NCBI RefSeq assembly: GCF_016862555.1
Contig: NZ_BONE01000073.1
Span: 1 to 39,519, forward strand
Length of the DNA: 39,519 nucleotides
Source: Asanoa siamensis
GTDB taxonomy: Bacteria > Actinomycetota > Actinomycetes > Mycobacteriales > Micromonosporaceae
Direction of reading: 5' to 3'
Below, in pieces: positions 17,900 through 26,981 of the stretch. The translations under genes and the position numbers were made by a program. Positions within the stretch are counted from its first letter, which is position 1. Each line of letters opens with the position of its first letter. Under the pieces are notes generated by a model that was not told where the DNA came from, did not search any database, and saw nothing but the letters and a program-made list of their open reading frames with translations.

Positions 17900-19420
17900 G
17901 TGCCCGGCAATCCGCGCCCCAGCGCCGTCGCTCCCGTCCGGCTCGCCGATCTGGCGGCCCTGGTCGGCGCCGCCGCGCCCGCGACAGACGTCCAGGTCAC
18001 GGGCATCACGCACGCCAGTGGCGAGGTGCGCCCCGGTGATCTCTACGCGGCGCTGCCCGGCGCCCGCCGGCACGGTGCCGAGTTCGTGCCGGCCGTCGCC
18101 GCGGCCGGAGCGGTCGCGGTGCTCACCGACGCCGCCGGTGCGCCGGCCGCCGCCGCGGCGGGGCTGCCGGCGATCGTGGTCGACGACCCGCGCGAGGCGC
18201 TCGGCGCGGTCGCGGCGGCCGTCTACGGCGACCCCACGGCCGGCCTGGTGATCATCGGTATCACCGGCACCGCCGGCAAGACCTCGACGGCCTACCTGGT
18301 CGAGTCCGGCCTGCGCGCGGCCGGCCACGTGACCGGCCTGATCGGCACCGTCGAGACCCGGCTGGGCGACCTCGTGATCGACAGCGTCCGCACGACGCCC
18401 GAGGCGACCGACCTGCACGCGCTGCTCGCCGCCGCCCGGGAGCGCGGCGTGACCGCCGTGGTCATGGAGGTCTCCAGCCACGCGCTGGCGATGGGCCGGG
18501 TCGGCGGGGTGCGGTTCGCGGTCGGCGGCTACACCAACTTCGGCCAGGACCACCTCGACTTCCACGCCGACCGCGACGACTACTTCGCTGCCAAGGCGAA
18601 GCTGTTCGACGGGCGCTGCCGGGTCGAGATCCTCAACTTCGACGACCCGGCCCTGCTGCCGCTGCGCAGGCCCACCACGGTGACCTACTCGGCCGCCGGC
18701 GACCCGGCCGCGACCTGGTGGGCCGACGGCGTGGTCGACGCGGGCTACGGCCAGGCGTTCACCGCGCACGGGCCGAGCGGGGTGGCCGTGGACGCGGGAG
18801 TGGCGCTGCCCGGGCTGCACAACGTGGCCAACGCGCTGCTCGCCGTCGCTTCGCTGGTGGCGGTCGGGGTCGACCCCGTGACCGCCGCGGCCGGCGTCGC
18901 CGCCTGCAAGGGGGTGCCCGGCCGGCTCGAGGTCGTCGAGGCGCCCGGCCCGGTGCTCGGCGTCGTCGACTACGCGCACAAGCCCGACGCGATCGTCGCG
19001 GCGCTGCGGGCGCTGCGGGCCCGCGCCGAGTCCCGTGGCGGCCGGCTGATCTGCGTGATCGGCGCCGGCGGCGACCGGGACCGCGGCAAGCGCCCGCTGA
19101 TGGGCGCGGCGGCGGCCGAGGGCGCCGACCTGGTGCTGGTCACCGACGACAACCCGCGCACCGAGGACCCGGCGGTGATCCGCGCCGAGGTGCTGGCGGG
19201 CGCCTCCGGGCCGGCGGTCGTGGAAGAGGTCACCGGCGGGCGGCGCGCGGCGATCGACGAGGCCGTGCGCCGGGCCGGCGAGGACGACGTGATCGCGGTG
19301 CTCGGCAAGGGGCACGAACGAGGGCAGGAGGTGGCCGGCGTGACGCACCCGTTCGACGACCGGGTCGAACTCGCGGCGGCGCTCCGCGCCCGGTTCGGCC
19401 ACCTGGTGGGTCAGCGATGA
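17900..19420 (+). CDS. murE: UDP-MurNAc-dipeptide:meso-diaminopimelate ligase MurE
   Basis: 506-residue cytoplasmic Mur ligase that adds the third stem residue. The ATP-binding loop is GITGTAGKTSTAYLVE (P-loop about 123-129). TTPEATDLHALLAAARERGVTAVVMEVSSHAL and NFGQDHLDFH are family hallmarks. DDNPRTEDP (416-424) carries the DNPR motif associated with meso-DAP rather than lysine as substrate. GTG 17900 is chosen because a TAGGGT -10 lies 8 nt upstream; an in-frame ATG at 17855 would add 15 residues upstream of that -10. The last bases overlap the murF start (ATGA). Confidence 0.95.
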   Translation: MPGNPRPSAVAPVRLADLAALVGAAAPATDVQVTGITHASGEVRPGDLYAALPGARRHGAEFVPAVAAAGAVAVLTDAAGAPAAAAAGLPAIVVDDPREALGAVAAAVYGDPTAGLVIIGITGTAGKTSTAYLVESGLRAAGHVTGLIGTVETRLGDLVIDSVRTTPEATDLHALLAAARERGVTAVVMEVSSHALAMGRVGGVRFAVGGYTNFGQDHLDFHADRDDYFAAKAKLFDGRCRVEILNFDDPALLPLRRPTTVTYSAAGDPAATWWADGVVDAGYGQAFTAHGPSGVAVDAGVALPGLHNVANALLAVASLVAVGVDPVTAAAGVAACKGVPGRLEVVEAPGPVLGVVDYAHKPDAIVAALRALRARAESRGGRLICVIGAGGDRDRGKRPLMGAAAAEGADLVLVTDDNPRTEDPAVIRAEVLAGASGPAVVEEVTGGRRAAIDEAVRRAGEDDVIAVLGKGHERGQEVAGVTHPFDDRVELAAALRARFGHLVGQR

Positions 19421-20805
19421 TCCGGATGCGCCTCGACGAGGTGGCCGCCGCGACCGGGGGCCGGCTCTCCGGAGCGGACCCGGCGGCCGAGGTGACCGGC
19501 CCGGTCGAGTACGACTCCCGCAAGGTGGCCGCGGGCGGCCTGTTCGTGGCGTTCGCGGGCGAGCAGGTCGACGGGCACGACTACGCCGCGGCGGCCGTCG
19601 CCGCGGGCGCCACGGCGGTCCTGGGCACCCGGGCGGTCGACGGCGTGCCGATGGTGCTGGTCGACGACCCGCTGGCGGCCCTGGCCGGGCTGGCCCGCAC
19701 GGTGCTGACCCGGCTGCCCGACCTGTGCGTGATCGGCCTGACCGGCTCGTCCGGCAAGACGACCACCAAGGACATGGTCGCCCAGCTCGCCGCCCGGCTC
19801 GGCCCGACGGTGGCGCCGCCCGGATCGCTCAACAACGAGCTCGGCTTCCCCTACACGGTGCTCAAGGCCGACGAGCAGACCCGCTACCTCGTGCTGGAGA
19901 TGGGCGCGCGGGGGATGGGCCACATCAGCTACCTCGCGGGCATCGCCAAGCCGCGGGTCGGCGTCGTGCTCAACGTCGGCACCTCGCACATCGGCGAGTT
20001 CGGGTCGGTCGAGAACATCGCCACGGCCAAGGGCGAGCTGGCGGAGGCCGTACCCGTGGACGGGGTGGCGATCCTCAACGCCGACGACGAGCGGGTCCGG
20101 AAGATGGCCGTGCGTACCCGGGGCAAGGTGGTCCTGGTCGGCGAGGCGCCGGACGCGGACGTGCGGGCGGAGGACGTGACCGTGGACGCGCGCGGACTGG
20201 CGTCGTACACGTTGCGGGTGGCCCGGGGCAGCGTGCCGGTGTCGCTGCGGGTGCCCGGCCGGCACCAGGTCGGCAACAGCCTGGCCGCCGCGGCGGTGGC
20301 CCGCGAGCTGGGCATGCCGCTGCGCGAGCTGGGCGAGGCCCTGGGTGAGCTGGGGATCCGTTCGGTCCGCCGGATGGACGTGTTCGAGCGGCCGGACGGG
20401 ATCACCGTCATCGACGACTCCTACAACGCCAACCCGGCGTCGATGTCCGCGGCGCTGCGGGCGCTGGCGGCGATGGGCGAGGGACGGCGTACCGTCGCGG
20501 TGCTCGGTTACATGGCCGAGCTGGGCGATTTAGAACGATCCGGACACGAAGAGGTCGGGCGGCTCGCCGCCGAGCTGGGCGTCGACCGACTGGTCGTGGT
20601 CGGCACGGCGGCCGGGGCGATCCACGACGGCGCGACCGCCCATCCGGGCTGGGGAGGTAGGTCCGTGGTGCTGGGCGACCAGGTGGCGGTGATCGACGCG
20701 CTCCGCGCCGATCTGCGGCCGGGCGACGTGGTGCTGGTGAAGGGCTCCCGGTACCGCACCTGGGACGTGGTCGACGCCCTGCGCGTGGACGGGACCCCGG
20801 CGTGA
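19417..20805 (+). CDS. murF: UDP-MurNAc-tripeptide:D-Ala-D-Ala ligase MurF
   Basis: 462-residue Mur ligase that adds the D-Ala-D-Ala dipeptide and completes the cytoplasmic UDP-MurNAc-pentapeptide. The N-terminal substrate domain has [17 protein letters not shown]. The P-loop is [14 protein letters not shown] (about 110-116). [21 protein letters not shown] and [12 protein letters not shown] are MurF-typical, as is [12 protein letters not shown] in the C-terminal part. ATG 19417 overlaps the murE stop codon by 4 bp, and the stop overlaps the mraY GTG by 4 bp, so murE, murF and mraY are translationally coupled. The D-Ala-D-Ala dipeptide implies a ddl gene elsewhere in the genome. Confidence 0.96.
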   Translation: MIRMRLDEVAAATGGRLSGADPAAEVTGPVEYDSRKVAAGGLFVAFAGEQVDGHDYAAAAVAAGATAVLGTRAVDGVPMVLVDDPLAALAGLARTVLTRLPDLCVIGLTGSSGKTTTKDMVAQLAARLGPTVAPPGSLNNELGFPYTVLKADEQTRYLVLEMGARGMGHISYLAGIAKPRVGVVLNVGTSHIGEFGSVENIATAKGELAEAVPVDGVAILNADDERVRKMAVRTRGKVVLVGEAPDADVRAEDVTVDARGLASYTLRVARGSVPVSLRVPGRHQVGNSLAAAAVARELGMPLRELGEALGELGIRSVRRMDVFERPDGITVIDDSYNANPASMSAALRALAAMGEGRRTVAVLGYMAELGDLERSGHEEVGRLAAELGVDRLVVVGTAAGAIHDGATAHPGWGGRSVVLGDQVAVIDALRADLRPGDVVLVKGSRYRTWDVVDALRVDGTPA

Positions 20806-21935
20806 GGGCGGTCATCGTCGCCATCGCGGTGGCGTTCCTCGTCTCGCTGTTCTGCACCCCGATCGCGATCAAGGTGTTCACCCGGCTCAAGGCCGGCCAG
20901 CCGATCCGGTCCGACGGCCCGCAGATGCACATGGGCAAGAAGGGCACGCCGACGATGGGCGGCGTGGTCTTCATCGTGGCCACGATCATCGCGTACGTGG
21001 CGGGGCACATCGCCCTGACCACGCTCCCGAGCCAGCAGATCTTCCAGGTCGGCCCGACGATCACCGCGCTGGTGCTGCTCGGCCTGCTGGTGTTCAGCGG
21101 CGCGGTCGGCTTCATCGACGACTTCCTGAAGGTCCGCCGGCGCCACAGCGGCGGCCTCAACAAGCGCGGCAAGCTGCTCGGCCAGCTCCTGGTCGGCGCC
21201 ACGTTCGGCATCGTCGCCCTCTACTTCCCGAGCACGATGCTCGACACGCAGGGCAGCCGCACCAACACCGAGACGGTCGGCAGCACCGCGCTCTCGTTCA
21301 TCCGCGAGGTGAGCTGGCTCGACGTCGGCAAGGTCGGCTCGGTCATCGTCTTCGTGCTGGTCGTGCTCGCCTCGACCAACGGCGTCAACCTGACCGACGG
21401 CCTCGACGGCCTGGCCACGGGCGCGTCGACGATGGTGCTCGGCGCGTACGCGTTGATCGCGTTCTGGCAGTACCGGCACTGGTGCGCCGACCCGAGCTAC
21501 GTGACCAAGCCCGACACCTACTGCTACGCCGTACGGGATCCGCTCGAGATAGCCCTGATAGCCGGGGCCGCCGCGGGGGCCTGTGTGGGCTTCCTGTGGT
21601 GGAACACGTCCCCGGCCCGGATCTTCATGGGCGACACCGGCGCGCTCGGCCTGGGTGGCCTGATCGCCGGCATGGCGATGTCGACCCGCACGGTGCTGCT
21701 GCTGCCGATCATCGGCGGGCTCTTCGTGATCATCACGATGTCGGTGGTCATCCAGATCATCTCGTTCCGGACCACGGGCAAACGCGTGTTCCGGATGTCG
21801 CCCCTCCAGCACCACTTCGAGCTGGCGGGCTGGAGCGAGGTCAACATCGTGGTCCGGTTCTGGATCGTCGCCGGCATCGGCGTCGCGATGGCGCTGGGCC
21901 TCTTCTACAGCGACTTCCTCGCCGCGACGAGTTAG
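20802..21935 (+). CDS. mraY: phospho-MurNAc-pentapeptide translocase MraY
   Basis: 377-residue integral membrane enzyme that transfers phospho-MurNAc-pentapeptide to undecaprenyl phosphate, making lipid I. About ten TM helices are visible. Family motifs: [51 protein letters not shown] (Asp-rich, from residue 195), [18 protein letters not shown] and [15 protein letters not shown] near the C terminus. Insertions relative to shorter homologues occur around residues 140-165 ([16 protein letters not shown]) and 227-240 ([16 protein letters not shown]). GTG start in a GTGA overlap with murF. The next gene is ftsW, 67 bp away, with no murD between. Confidence 0.95.
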   Translation: MRAVIVAIAVAFLVSLFCTPIAIKVFTRLKAGQPIRSDGPQMHMGKKGTPTMGGVVFIVATIIAYVAGHIALTTLPSQQIFQVGPTITALVLLGLLVFSGAVGFIDDFLKVRRRHSGGLNKRGKLLGQLLVGATFGIVALYFPSTMLDTQGSRTNTETVGSTALSFIREVSWLDVGKVGSVIVFVLVVLASTNGVNLTDGLDGLATGASTMVLGAYALIAFWQYRHWCADPSYVTKPDTYCYAVRDPLEIALIAGAAAGACVGFLWWNTSPARIFMGDTGALGLGGLIAGMAMSTRTVLLLPIIGGLFVIITMSVVIQIISFRTTGKRVFRMSPLQHHFELAGWSEVNIVVRFWIVAGIGVAMALGLFYSDFLAATS

Positions 21936-22002
21936 GCAACCGGGTCCGACACGCCGAAAGTTTCTCCGCTGTCCGGGCGCGCCGAGCGTCGATGATGGGC
22001 CG

Positions 22003-23403
22003 GTGGGGGAGGAAGCGAAAGCGGGTCACGCGGGCCGGTCGGTGTTCGACGGCGGTGTGGCCGCGCTGCGCGGGCTGCTCGCCCGCCCGCTGGCGTCCTA
22101 CTACCTGTTGATCTCCAGCGCCGGCCTGCTGCTGATCATCGGCCTGACGATGGTCTTCTCGGCGACCGGTCCGCGGGACATCGAGGACGGCAACGCCTTC
22201 TCGGCGCTGGCCAAGCAGGGCCTGTTCGCGGTCGTGGGCATCCTCGCGTTCTGGATCTGCCAGCGGCTGCCGGCCCGTACCTTCCGGGCGTTGGCCGTGC
22301 CGGTCCTCGGCGTGTCGGTGGCGCTGCTGCTCTTCCTCAACGGGTTGAACGCGCTGGCCGCGATCCGGGAGGTCAAGGAGATCCAGCTCGGCCCGATCGA
22401 GAGCGACTTCCTCTGGCTGCACATCGGCCCGATCCAGGTGCAGCCCTCGGAGTTCGTCAAGGTCGGCCTGATCCTCTGGGGCGCCGACGTGATCAGCCGC
22501 AAGGGCCCGGCGCTGAGCTACTGGCGCGAGCTCGTCATGCCGCTGTTCCCGGTGGTCGCCCTGCTGTTCGTGCTGGTCGGCTACAACGACCTCGGCACCA
22601 TGCTGATCCTGCTCGCCATCGTGGTCGGCATGCTCTGGGCCGCCGGCGTGCGGATGCGGGTGTTCGCCAGCCTGTCCGCGATCGGCCTGGCCGGCATCGG
22701 CCTGCTGATCGCGGCCGCCTCCCGGGGCGGCGGCTCCGACGGCGGGGACGGCGGCAACTACCGGTTCGCCCGGTTGCTCACCTTCGTCAACCCGCCGGCC
22801 GACTGCGCGGACGCCGGCTGCTACCAGGGCATCCAGGCCCGGTACGCGATCGACAACGGCGGCTGGTTCGGCGTCGGCCTGGGCCAGGGCCGGCTCAAGT
22901 GGAACTGGCTGCCGGAGGCCAACAACGACTTCATCTTCGCCGTGGTCGCCGAGGAGCTCGGCGTCGTGGGCTGCGCGGTGATCCTCGCGCTGTTCGGCGT
23001 GCTGGCCTACACGGGGCTGCGGATCGCCCGGCGCGTCGACGACCCGTTCCGCCGGCTCGTCGCCGCCGCGATCACCACCTGGCTGATCGCCCAGGCCCTG
23101 GTCAACATCGGTGGCGTCGTCGGCCTGCTGCCGATCACCGGGCTGCCGCTGCCCTTCATCTCCGACGGCGGCAGCGCCCTGGTGGTGACCCTCGCCGGTG
23201 TCGGCATGCTCGCGTCGTTCGCCCGGGCCGAACCCGATGCCGCCCGTGCCCTGCATGCCCGCCCGCCGGCCCGCTGGGTCCGACTACTCTGGGCCCCGCT
23301 GCCTCCGTTGCCACCGGCTCCGAAGGCCAGCCGCCCGACCGCGCCCGCGGCCGGGCGCGCCGCGCGTGACCGCGCCGGCGTGGGTGGCGAGAGGAGACGG
23401 TGA
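22003..23403 (+). CDS. ftsW: septal peptidoglycan polymerase FtsW (SEDS family)
   Basis: 466-residue SEDS glycosyltransferase that polymerises lipid II at the septum with FtsI. About ten TM helices start at YYLLISSAGLLLIIGLTMVFSA. The SEDS motifs are present: IQVQPSEFVKVGLILWGA, VGYNDLGTMLILLAIVVGMLWAAG, then NGGWFGVGLGQGRLKWNWLPEANNDFIFAVVAEELG and LPITGLPLPFISDGGSALV. The large extracellular loop contains two closely spaced cysteines (ADCADAGCYQ), unusual in FtsW. The C-terminal tail after ~410 is Pro/Arg-rich and cytoplasmic. The start is uncertain: GTG 22003 lacks a ribosome binding site, and GATGAT ends 6 nt upstream and might be a -10 of a leaderless RNA. Confidence 0.94.
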   Translation: MGEEAKAGHAGRSVFDGGVAALRGLLARPLASYYLLISSAGLLLIIGLTMVFSATGPRDIEDGNAFSALAKQGLFAVVGILAFWICQRLPARTFRALAVPVLGVSVALLLFLNGLNALAAIREVKEIQLGPIESDFLWLHIGPIQVQPSEFVKVGLILWGADVISRKGPALSYWRELVMPLFPVVALLFVLVGYNDLGTMLILLAIVVGMLWAAGVRMRVFASLSAIGLAGIGLLIAAASRGGGSDGGDGGNYRFARLLTFVNPPADCADAGCYQGIQARYAIDNGGWFGVGLGQGRLKWNWLPEANNDFIFAVVAEELGVVGCAVILALFGVLAYTGLRIARRVDDPFRRLVAAAITTWLIAQALVNIGGVVGLLPITGLPLPFISDGGSALVVTLAGVGMLASFARAEPDAARALHARPPARWVRLLWAPLPPLPPAPKASRPTAPAAGRAARDRAGVGGERRR

Positions 23404-24512
23404 TGGGTCCGCTGCGGTCGGTCGTGCTGGCTGGTGGAGGGACGGGTGGGCACATCTACCCGTTGCTCGCCTTCGCCGACTGTCTGCGCCGGCACGATCC
23501 ATCGGTCCGGATCACCTGCCTCGGCACGCCGAAGGGCCTGGAGAACGACCTGATCCCGCCGGCCGGCTACGACCTGCGGCAGATCCCGGCGTTCCAGCTG
23601 CCCCGGTCGCTCAACATGGCCCTGCTGCGCACCCCCGACCGGATGCTGACCTCGTCCCGCGCGGCCGGCAAGATCCTCGACGAGGTCCGGGCCGACGTGG
23701 TGGTGGGCTTCGGCGGCTACGTCTCGGTGCCCGGCTACCTGGCCGCGTGGCGCCGCGAGACGCCGATCGTGATCCACGAGGTCAACGTGCCGCCGGGCGT
23801 GGCCAACCGGATGGGCATGCGGTTCACCAAGCACGTGGCCGTCGGCTTCCCGCACCAGCCGCGCCAGGCCGACTCGCTGCGCGACGCGCGGGTGGTCGGC
23901 GTGCCGCTGCGCAGCTCGATCGCCCACCTCGACCGGCGCGCCGCGGTCGCCCACGCCCGCTACCGCCTGGGCCTGCGCCCCGACCTGCCGGTGCTGTTCG
24001 TCTCCGGCGGCTCGCAGGGCGCCCGCTCGATCAACCTGGCCGTCGCCGGCGCCGCCAAGGAGCTGTCCCGCGCGGGCATCCAGGTGCTGCACGTGATCGG
24101 CGCCCGTAACGAGCCGGTCTCGGTGCCGCACGACCTGCCGGTGCCCTACGTGACCGTGCCCTACCTGAGCGAGATGGAGCTCGGCTACGCGGCCGCCGAC
24201 ATGATGCTCAGCCGGGGCGGCGCGATGACCGTCGCCGAGGTGTGCGCGATCGGCCTGCCGACGATCTTCGTGCCCTACCCCTACAGCAACCAGGAGCAGA
24301 GCCGCAACGCGCAGCCGGTGGTCGACGCGGGCGGCGGCCTGCTGGTCGACGACGGCGAGATGACCCCGGCGTGGGTCGAGCGCACGGTGATCCCGCTGAT
24401 GCGCGACCCGCACCGGCTGGCCGCGATGGGCCACGCGGCGGCGGGCTACGGCCGGCGCGACGGTGACGAGGCGCTGCTCGACTTCGTTTACGAAGCGGCG
24501 ACCCGCGGCTGA
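23403..24512 (+). CDS. murG: lipid II synthase MurG (UDP-GlcNAc transferase)
   Basis: 369-residue membrane-associated GT-B glycosyltransferase that adds GlcNAc to lipid I, giving lipid II. The N-terminal G loop LAGGGTGGHIYPLLAF (around 9-24), DVVVGFGGYVSVPGYLAA, IHEVNVPPGVANR, FVSGGSQGARSINLAV and the UDP-GlcNAc-binding segments SRGGAMTVAEVCAIGLPTIFVPYPYSNQEQSRNAQ are all present. ATG 23403 is preferred since AGGAG (23392-23396) lies 6 nt upstream; the adjacent GTG 23400 would leave only 3 nt. The A of ATG is the last base of the ftsW stop, so the two genes are coupled. Confidence 0.96.
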   Translation: MGPLRSVVLAGGGTGGHIYPLLAFADCLRRHDPSVRITCLGTPKGLENDLIPPAGYDLRQIPAFQLPRSLNMALLRTPDRMLTSSRAAGKILDEVRADVVVGFGGYVSVPGYLAAWRRETPIVIHEVNVPPGVANRMGMRFTKHVAVGFPHQPRQADSLRDARVVGVPLRSSIAHLDRRAAVAHARYRLGLRPDLPVLFVSGGSQGARSINLAVAGAAKELSRAGIQVLHVIGARNEPVSVPHDLPVPYVTVPYLSEMELGYAAADMMLSRGGAMTVAEVCAIGLPTIFVPYPYSNQEQSRNAQPVVDAGGGLLVDDGEMTPAWVERTVIPLMRDPHRLAAMGHAAAGYGRRDGDEALLDFVYEAATRG

Positions 24513-24536
24513 GAGTGACTTTGACGAGAGCGAGGC

Positions 24537-26006
24537 ATGGTGGCAGGGCTCAACATCGCTGATTTCACCCCGGCCGGCACGGTGGCCGCGGAGGACCTCG
24601 GCACGGTGCACCTGATCGGCGTGGGCGGGGTCGGCATGAGCGGGCTCGCCCGCCTCCTGCTGACGCGCGGCATCCCGACGTCCGGCAGCGAGCTGCGGGA
24701 CTGGCCGGCGCTGGCCGGGCTGCGCGCCCTCGGCGGCACCATCCACATGCGGCACGTGCCGGAGAACCTCGACGGCGTCGACACGGTCGTCTACTCGACC
24801 GCGATCCCGCAGGACCACCTGGAGCTCGAGGAGGCGCGCCGGCGGGGCCTGCGGATCATGCACCGGTCCGAGGCGCTCGCGGCCGCGATGACCGGGCGGC
24901 GCACGGTCGCGGTGGCCGGCACGCACGGCAAGACGACCACCACCTCGATGATCACGCTGATCCTGCAGCACGCCGGGCTCGACCCGTCGTTCGTGATCGG
25001 CGGCGAGATCTCCGAGGCCGGCTCCAACGCCCACCACGGCACCGGCGACCTGTTCGTGGCCGAGGCCGACGAGAGCGACCGGTCGTTCCTGCTCTACCGG
25101 CCGTTCGTGTCGATCATCACGAACATCGACGCGGACCACCTGAACACCTACGGCGACCTGGCGGGTCTCGAGGCCGCGTTCCTGGAATATGCCCGGCTGA
25201 CCGACCCGGCCGGCTTCATCGTGACCTGCGCCGACAACGAGGGCACCCGCCGGCTCGCGGCGACGCTGCGGGCGGAGGGCCGCCGGGTCGTCACCTACGG
25301 CACCGCCGGCGACGCCGACCTGCGGCTGTCCGACATCTCCTCGTCCGTGCTCGGGGTCCGTTACCAGGCGGTGCTGCACGGCGCGCCGGTCGGCGAGATC
25401 CGGCTGCCGGTGCCGGGCGGGCACTTCGGGCTCAACAGCGCGGCCGCCGTGCTCGCCGCGGTCGAGCTGGGCGTGGCGCTGCCGGTCACCGTCGAGGCGC
25501 TGGCCGCCTTCCCGGGCGTGCGCCGCCGCTTCGAGCGCAAGGGCGTCGCCAACGGCGTCGTCGTCTACGACGAGTACGCGTACCACCCGGTGTCGGTCAC
25601 CGCGGCCCTGGAGACGCTGCGCGAGGTCGCGTCCGGCGGGCGCCTGGTGGTGGTGTTCCAGCCCTACCGGGTCTACCGCACCCGCGACATGGAGGCCGAG
25701 CTCGCCGCGGCGCTGGCCATCGCCGACGAGGCGATCGTGCTGGAGGTCTTCGGCCCGGGCGAGACCCGCGGCCCGGGGGAGGGCGGCGTCGCGCTGACCG
25801 CGGCGATCGACCTGCCGGCCGCGCACAAGGTGTTCGTGCCCGACTGGGACGCGGTGCCGGCCGAGGTGGTCCGCCGGGCGCACCCCGGCGACCTGGTCGT
25901 CACCATGGGCGCGCCACCCAGCTCGCTGCTCGGTGACGAGCTGCTCGCGGCGCTGTCGGCGGCCGACGGCGCCTCCGCTGGTTCGGTGTCACCGGTCGCG
26001 GGCTGA
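24537..26006 (+). CDS. murC: UDP-MurNAc:amino acid ligase MurC, with deviant active-site motif
   Basis: 489-residue Mur ligase that attaches the first stem amino acid, normally L-Ala, to UDP-MurNAc. The N-terminal Rossmann motif is LIGVGGVGMSGLARLLL and the P-loop is VAGTHGKTTTTSM (about 126-136). FVAEADESDRSFLLY and NIDADHLNTYGDL are canonical. The motif that usually reads DDY(G/A)HHP is DEYAYHP here (345-351), and FQPHRYSRT is FQPYRVYRT, so one conserved His in each block is Tyr. In structures I recall, this region is near the bound amino acid. Micromonosporaceae walls are known to carry glycine at stem position 1, so the changes could reflect glycine use (inference). It ends in a 1-bp TGATG overlap with ftsQ. 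Confidence 0.93.
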   Translation: MVAGLNIADFTPAGTVAAEDLGTVHLIGVGGVGMSGLARLLLTRGIPTSGSELRDWPALAGLRALGGTIHMRHVPENLDGVDTVVYSTAIPQDHLELEEARRRGLRIMHRSEALAAAMTGRRTVAVAGTHGKTTTTSMITLILQHAGLDPSFVIGGEISEAGSNAHHGTGDLFVAEADESDRSFLLYRPFVSIITNIDADHLNTYGDLAGLEAAFLEYARLTDPAGFIVTCADNEGTRRLAATLRAEGRRVVTYGTAGDADLRLSDISSSVLGVRYQAVLHGAPVGEIRLPVPGGHFGLNSAAAVLAAVELGVALPVTVEALAAFPGVRRRFERKGVANGVVVYDEYAYHPVSVTAALETLREVASGGRLVVVFQPYRVYRTRDMEAELAAALAIADEAIVLEVFGPGETRGPGEGGVALTAAIDLPAAHKVFVPDWDAVPAEVVRRAHPGDLVVTMGAPPSSLLGDELLAALSAADGASAGSVSPVAG

Positions 26007-26791
26007 TGACCGTCCGGCCGGGCGGGACCGCGCCGGAGCGGCGCCGCTGGACCCTGGTCCGGGCCGGCAGCGACGCGGTGCCGTCCTCGGTGCGCCGGTT
26101 CATGCAGCGGGCCCGCCGCCGCCGGGTGCGGGCCGCCCTACCGTGGGCGGCCGCCCTGGCCGTGCTGGTGCTGCTCGGCCTGCCGGTCTGGCTGGTGCTC
26201 GGCACGGGCCTGCTCGGCGTGCGCACGGTCGCGGTCGACGGCACGTCACTGGTCACGCCCGACGAGGTGCGCACGGCGGCCGCCGTGCCGGCCGGCGACC
26301 CGCTGGCCCGGGTCGACCTGGCGGCCGTGGCCGCGCGGGTGGGCACGCTGGCGCCCGTGGAGAAGGCGACCGTCACCCGGGACTGGCCCAACGGGCTGCG
26401 CATCGAGGTCGTCGAGCGCAGCCCCGAGGCGGTGGCGACGGCCGGCAAGCGGTTCGTCGTGGTCGACCGGTTCGGGGTGGCGTTCCAGGACCTGCGCCGC
26501 CGACCGGCCCACCTGCCGCTGGTGCGGATCACGGACCCGCGCGGCAACGTCGACGGCGTACGCGGTGCGGTCGAGGTGATCGCCTCGCTCACGCCGGCCC
26601 TGCGCCGGCAACTGGTCGAGGTCGGGGTGTCGGGGCCGGCGCGGATCACGCTCAAGCTGACCGGCGGCCGTACCGTCGTCTGGGGCGACGCGAGCCGCAG
26701 CGCGGCGAAGGCGACCGTCACCGCGGGGCTGTTGCAGCGGGACGGAAAGACGATCGACGTCAGCGATCCCGAGGTCGTCACGATCCGCTGA
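26006..26791 (+). CDS. ftsQ: cell division protein FtsQ
   Basis: 261-residue bitopic division protein that links the Z ring to FtsL/DivIC and the septal synthase. The N terminus is basic and cytoplasmic (~40 residues, with RRFMQRARRRRVRA). One TM helix (ALPWAAALAVLVLLGLPVWLVLG) is followed by a POTRA domain from VRTVAVDGTSLVTPDEVRTAA to ATVTRDWPNGLRIEVVERSP, and the FtsQ/DivIB C-terminal domain with FVVVDRFGVAFQDL. It starts at ATG 26006, overlapping the murC stop by 1 bp. A 190-bp gap with the ftsZ promoter follows. Confidence 0.92.
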   Translation: MTVRPGGTAPERRRWTLVRAGSDAVPSSVRRFMQRARRRRVRAALPWAAALAVLVLLGLPVWLVLGTGLLGVRTVAVDGTSLVTPDEVRTAAAVPAGDPLARVDLAAVAARVGTLAPVEKATVTRDWPNGLRIEVVERSPEAVATAGKRFVVVDRFGVAFQDLRRRPAHLPLVRITDPRGNVDGVRGAVEVIASLTPALRRQLVEVGVSGPARITLKLTGGRTVVWGDASRSAAKATVTAGLLQRDGKTIDVSDPEVVTIR

Positions 26792-26873
26792 AGAAATACC
26801 GCGTGGCGACACGCCGTACCGCTTCCTTGGATCACGGTCGTGTCCCGCTTACGTTGCCCCAGAGGCCGACCAG

Positions 26874-26902
26874 TTGACATAACTCTAAGCCTCTAGTAGA
26901 GG
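26874..26902 (+). promoter_or_regulatory. ftsZ promoter with overlapping palindrome
   Basis: TTGACA (26874-26879), a 17-bp spacer and TAGAGG (26897-26902) form the best consensus-like promoter of the window. The palindrome CCTCTA-G-TAGAGG (26890-26902) covers the end of the spacer and the -10, so a dimeric regulator bound there would block polymerase. TAACTCTAAG and GTGAGGGTTT flank it. From memory, similar sequence is conserved before ftsZ in other actinomycetes. The predicted start lies about 75 bp before the ftsZ ATG, inside the 190-bp ftsQ-ftsZ gap. Confidence 0.7.
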
Positions 26903-26981
26903 GTGAGGGTTTCCCCCTTGCCCTTCGCGTAGCGGCGGCATGCCGCGGTCCGCCCGCACACGGGAAGGGAAGGCATCCCCG

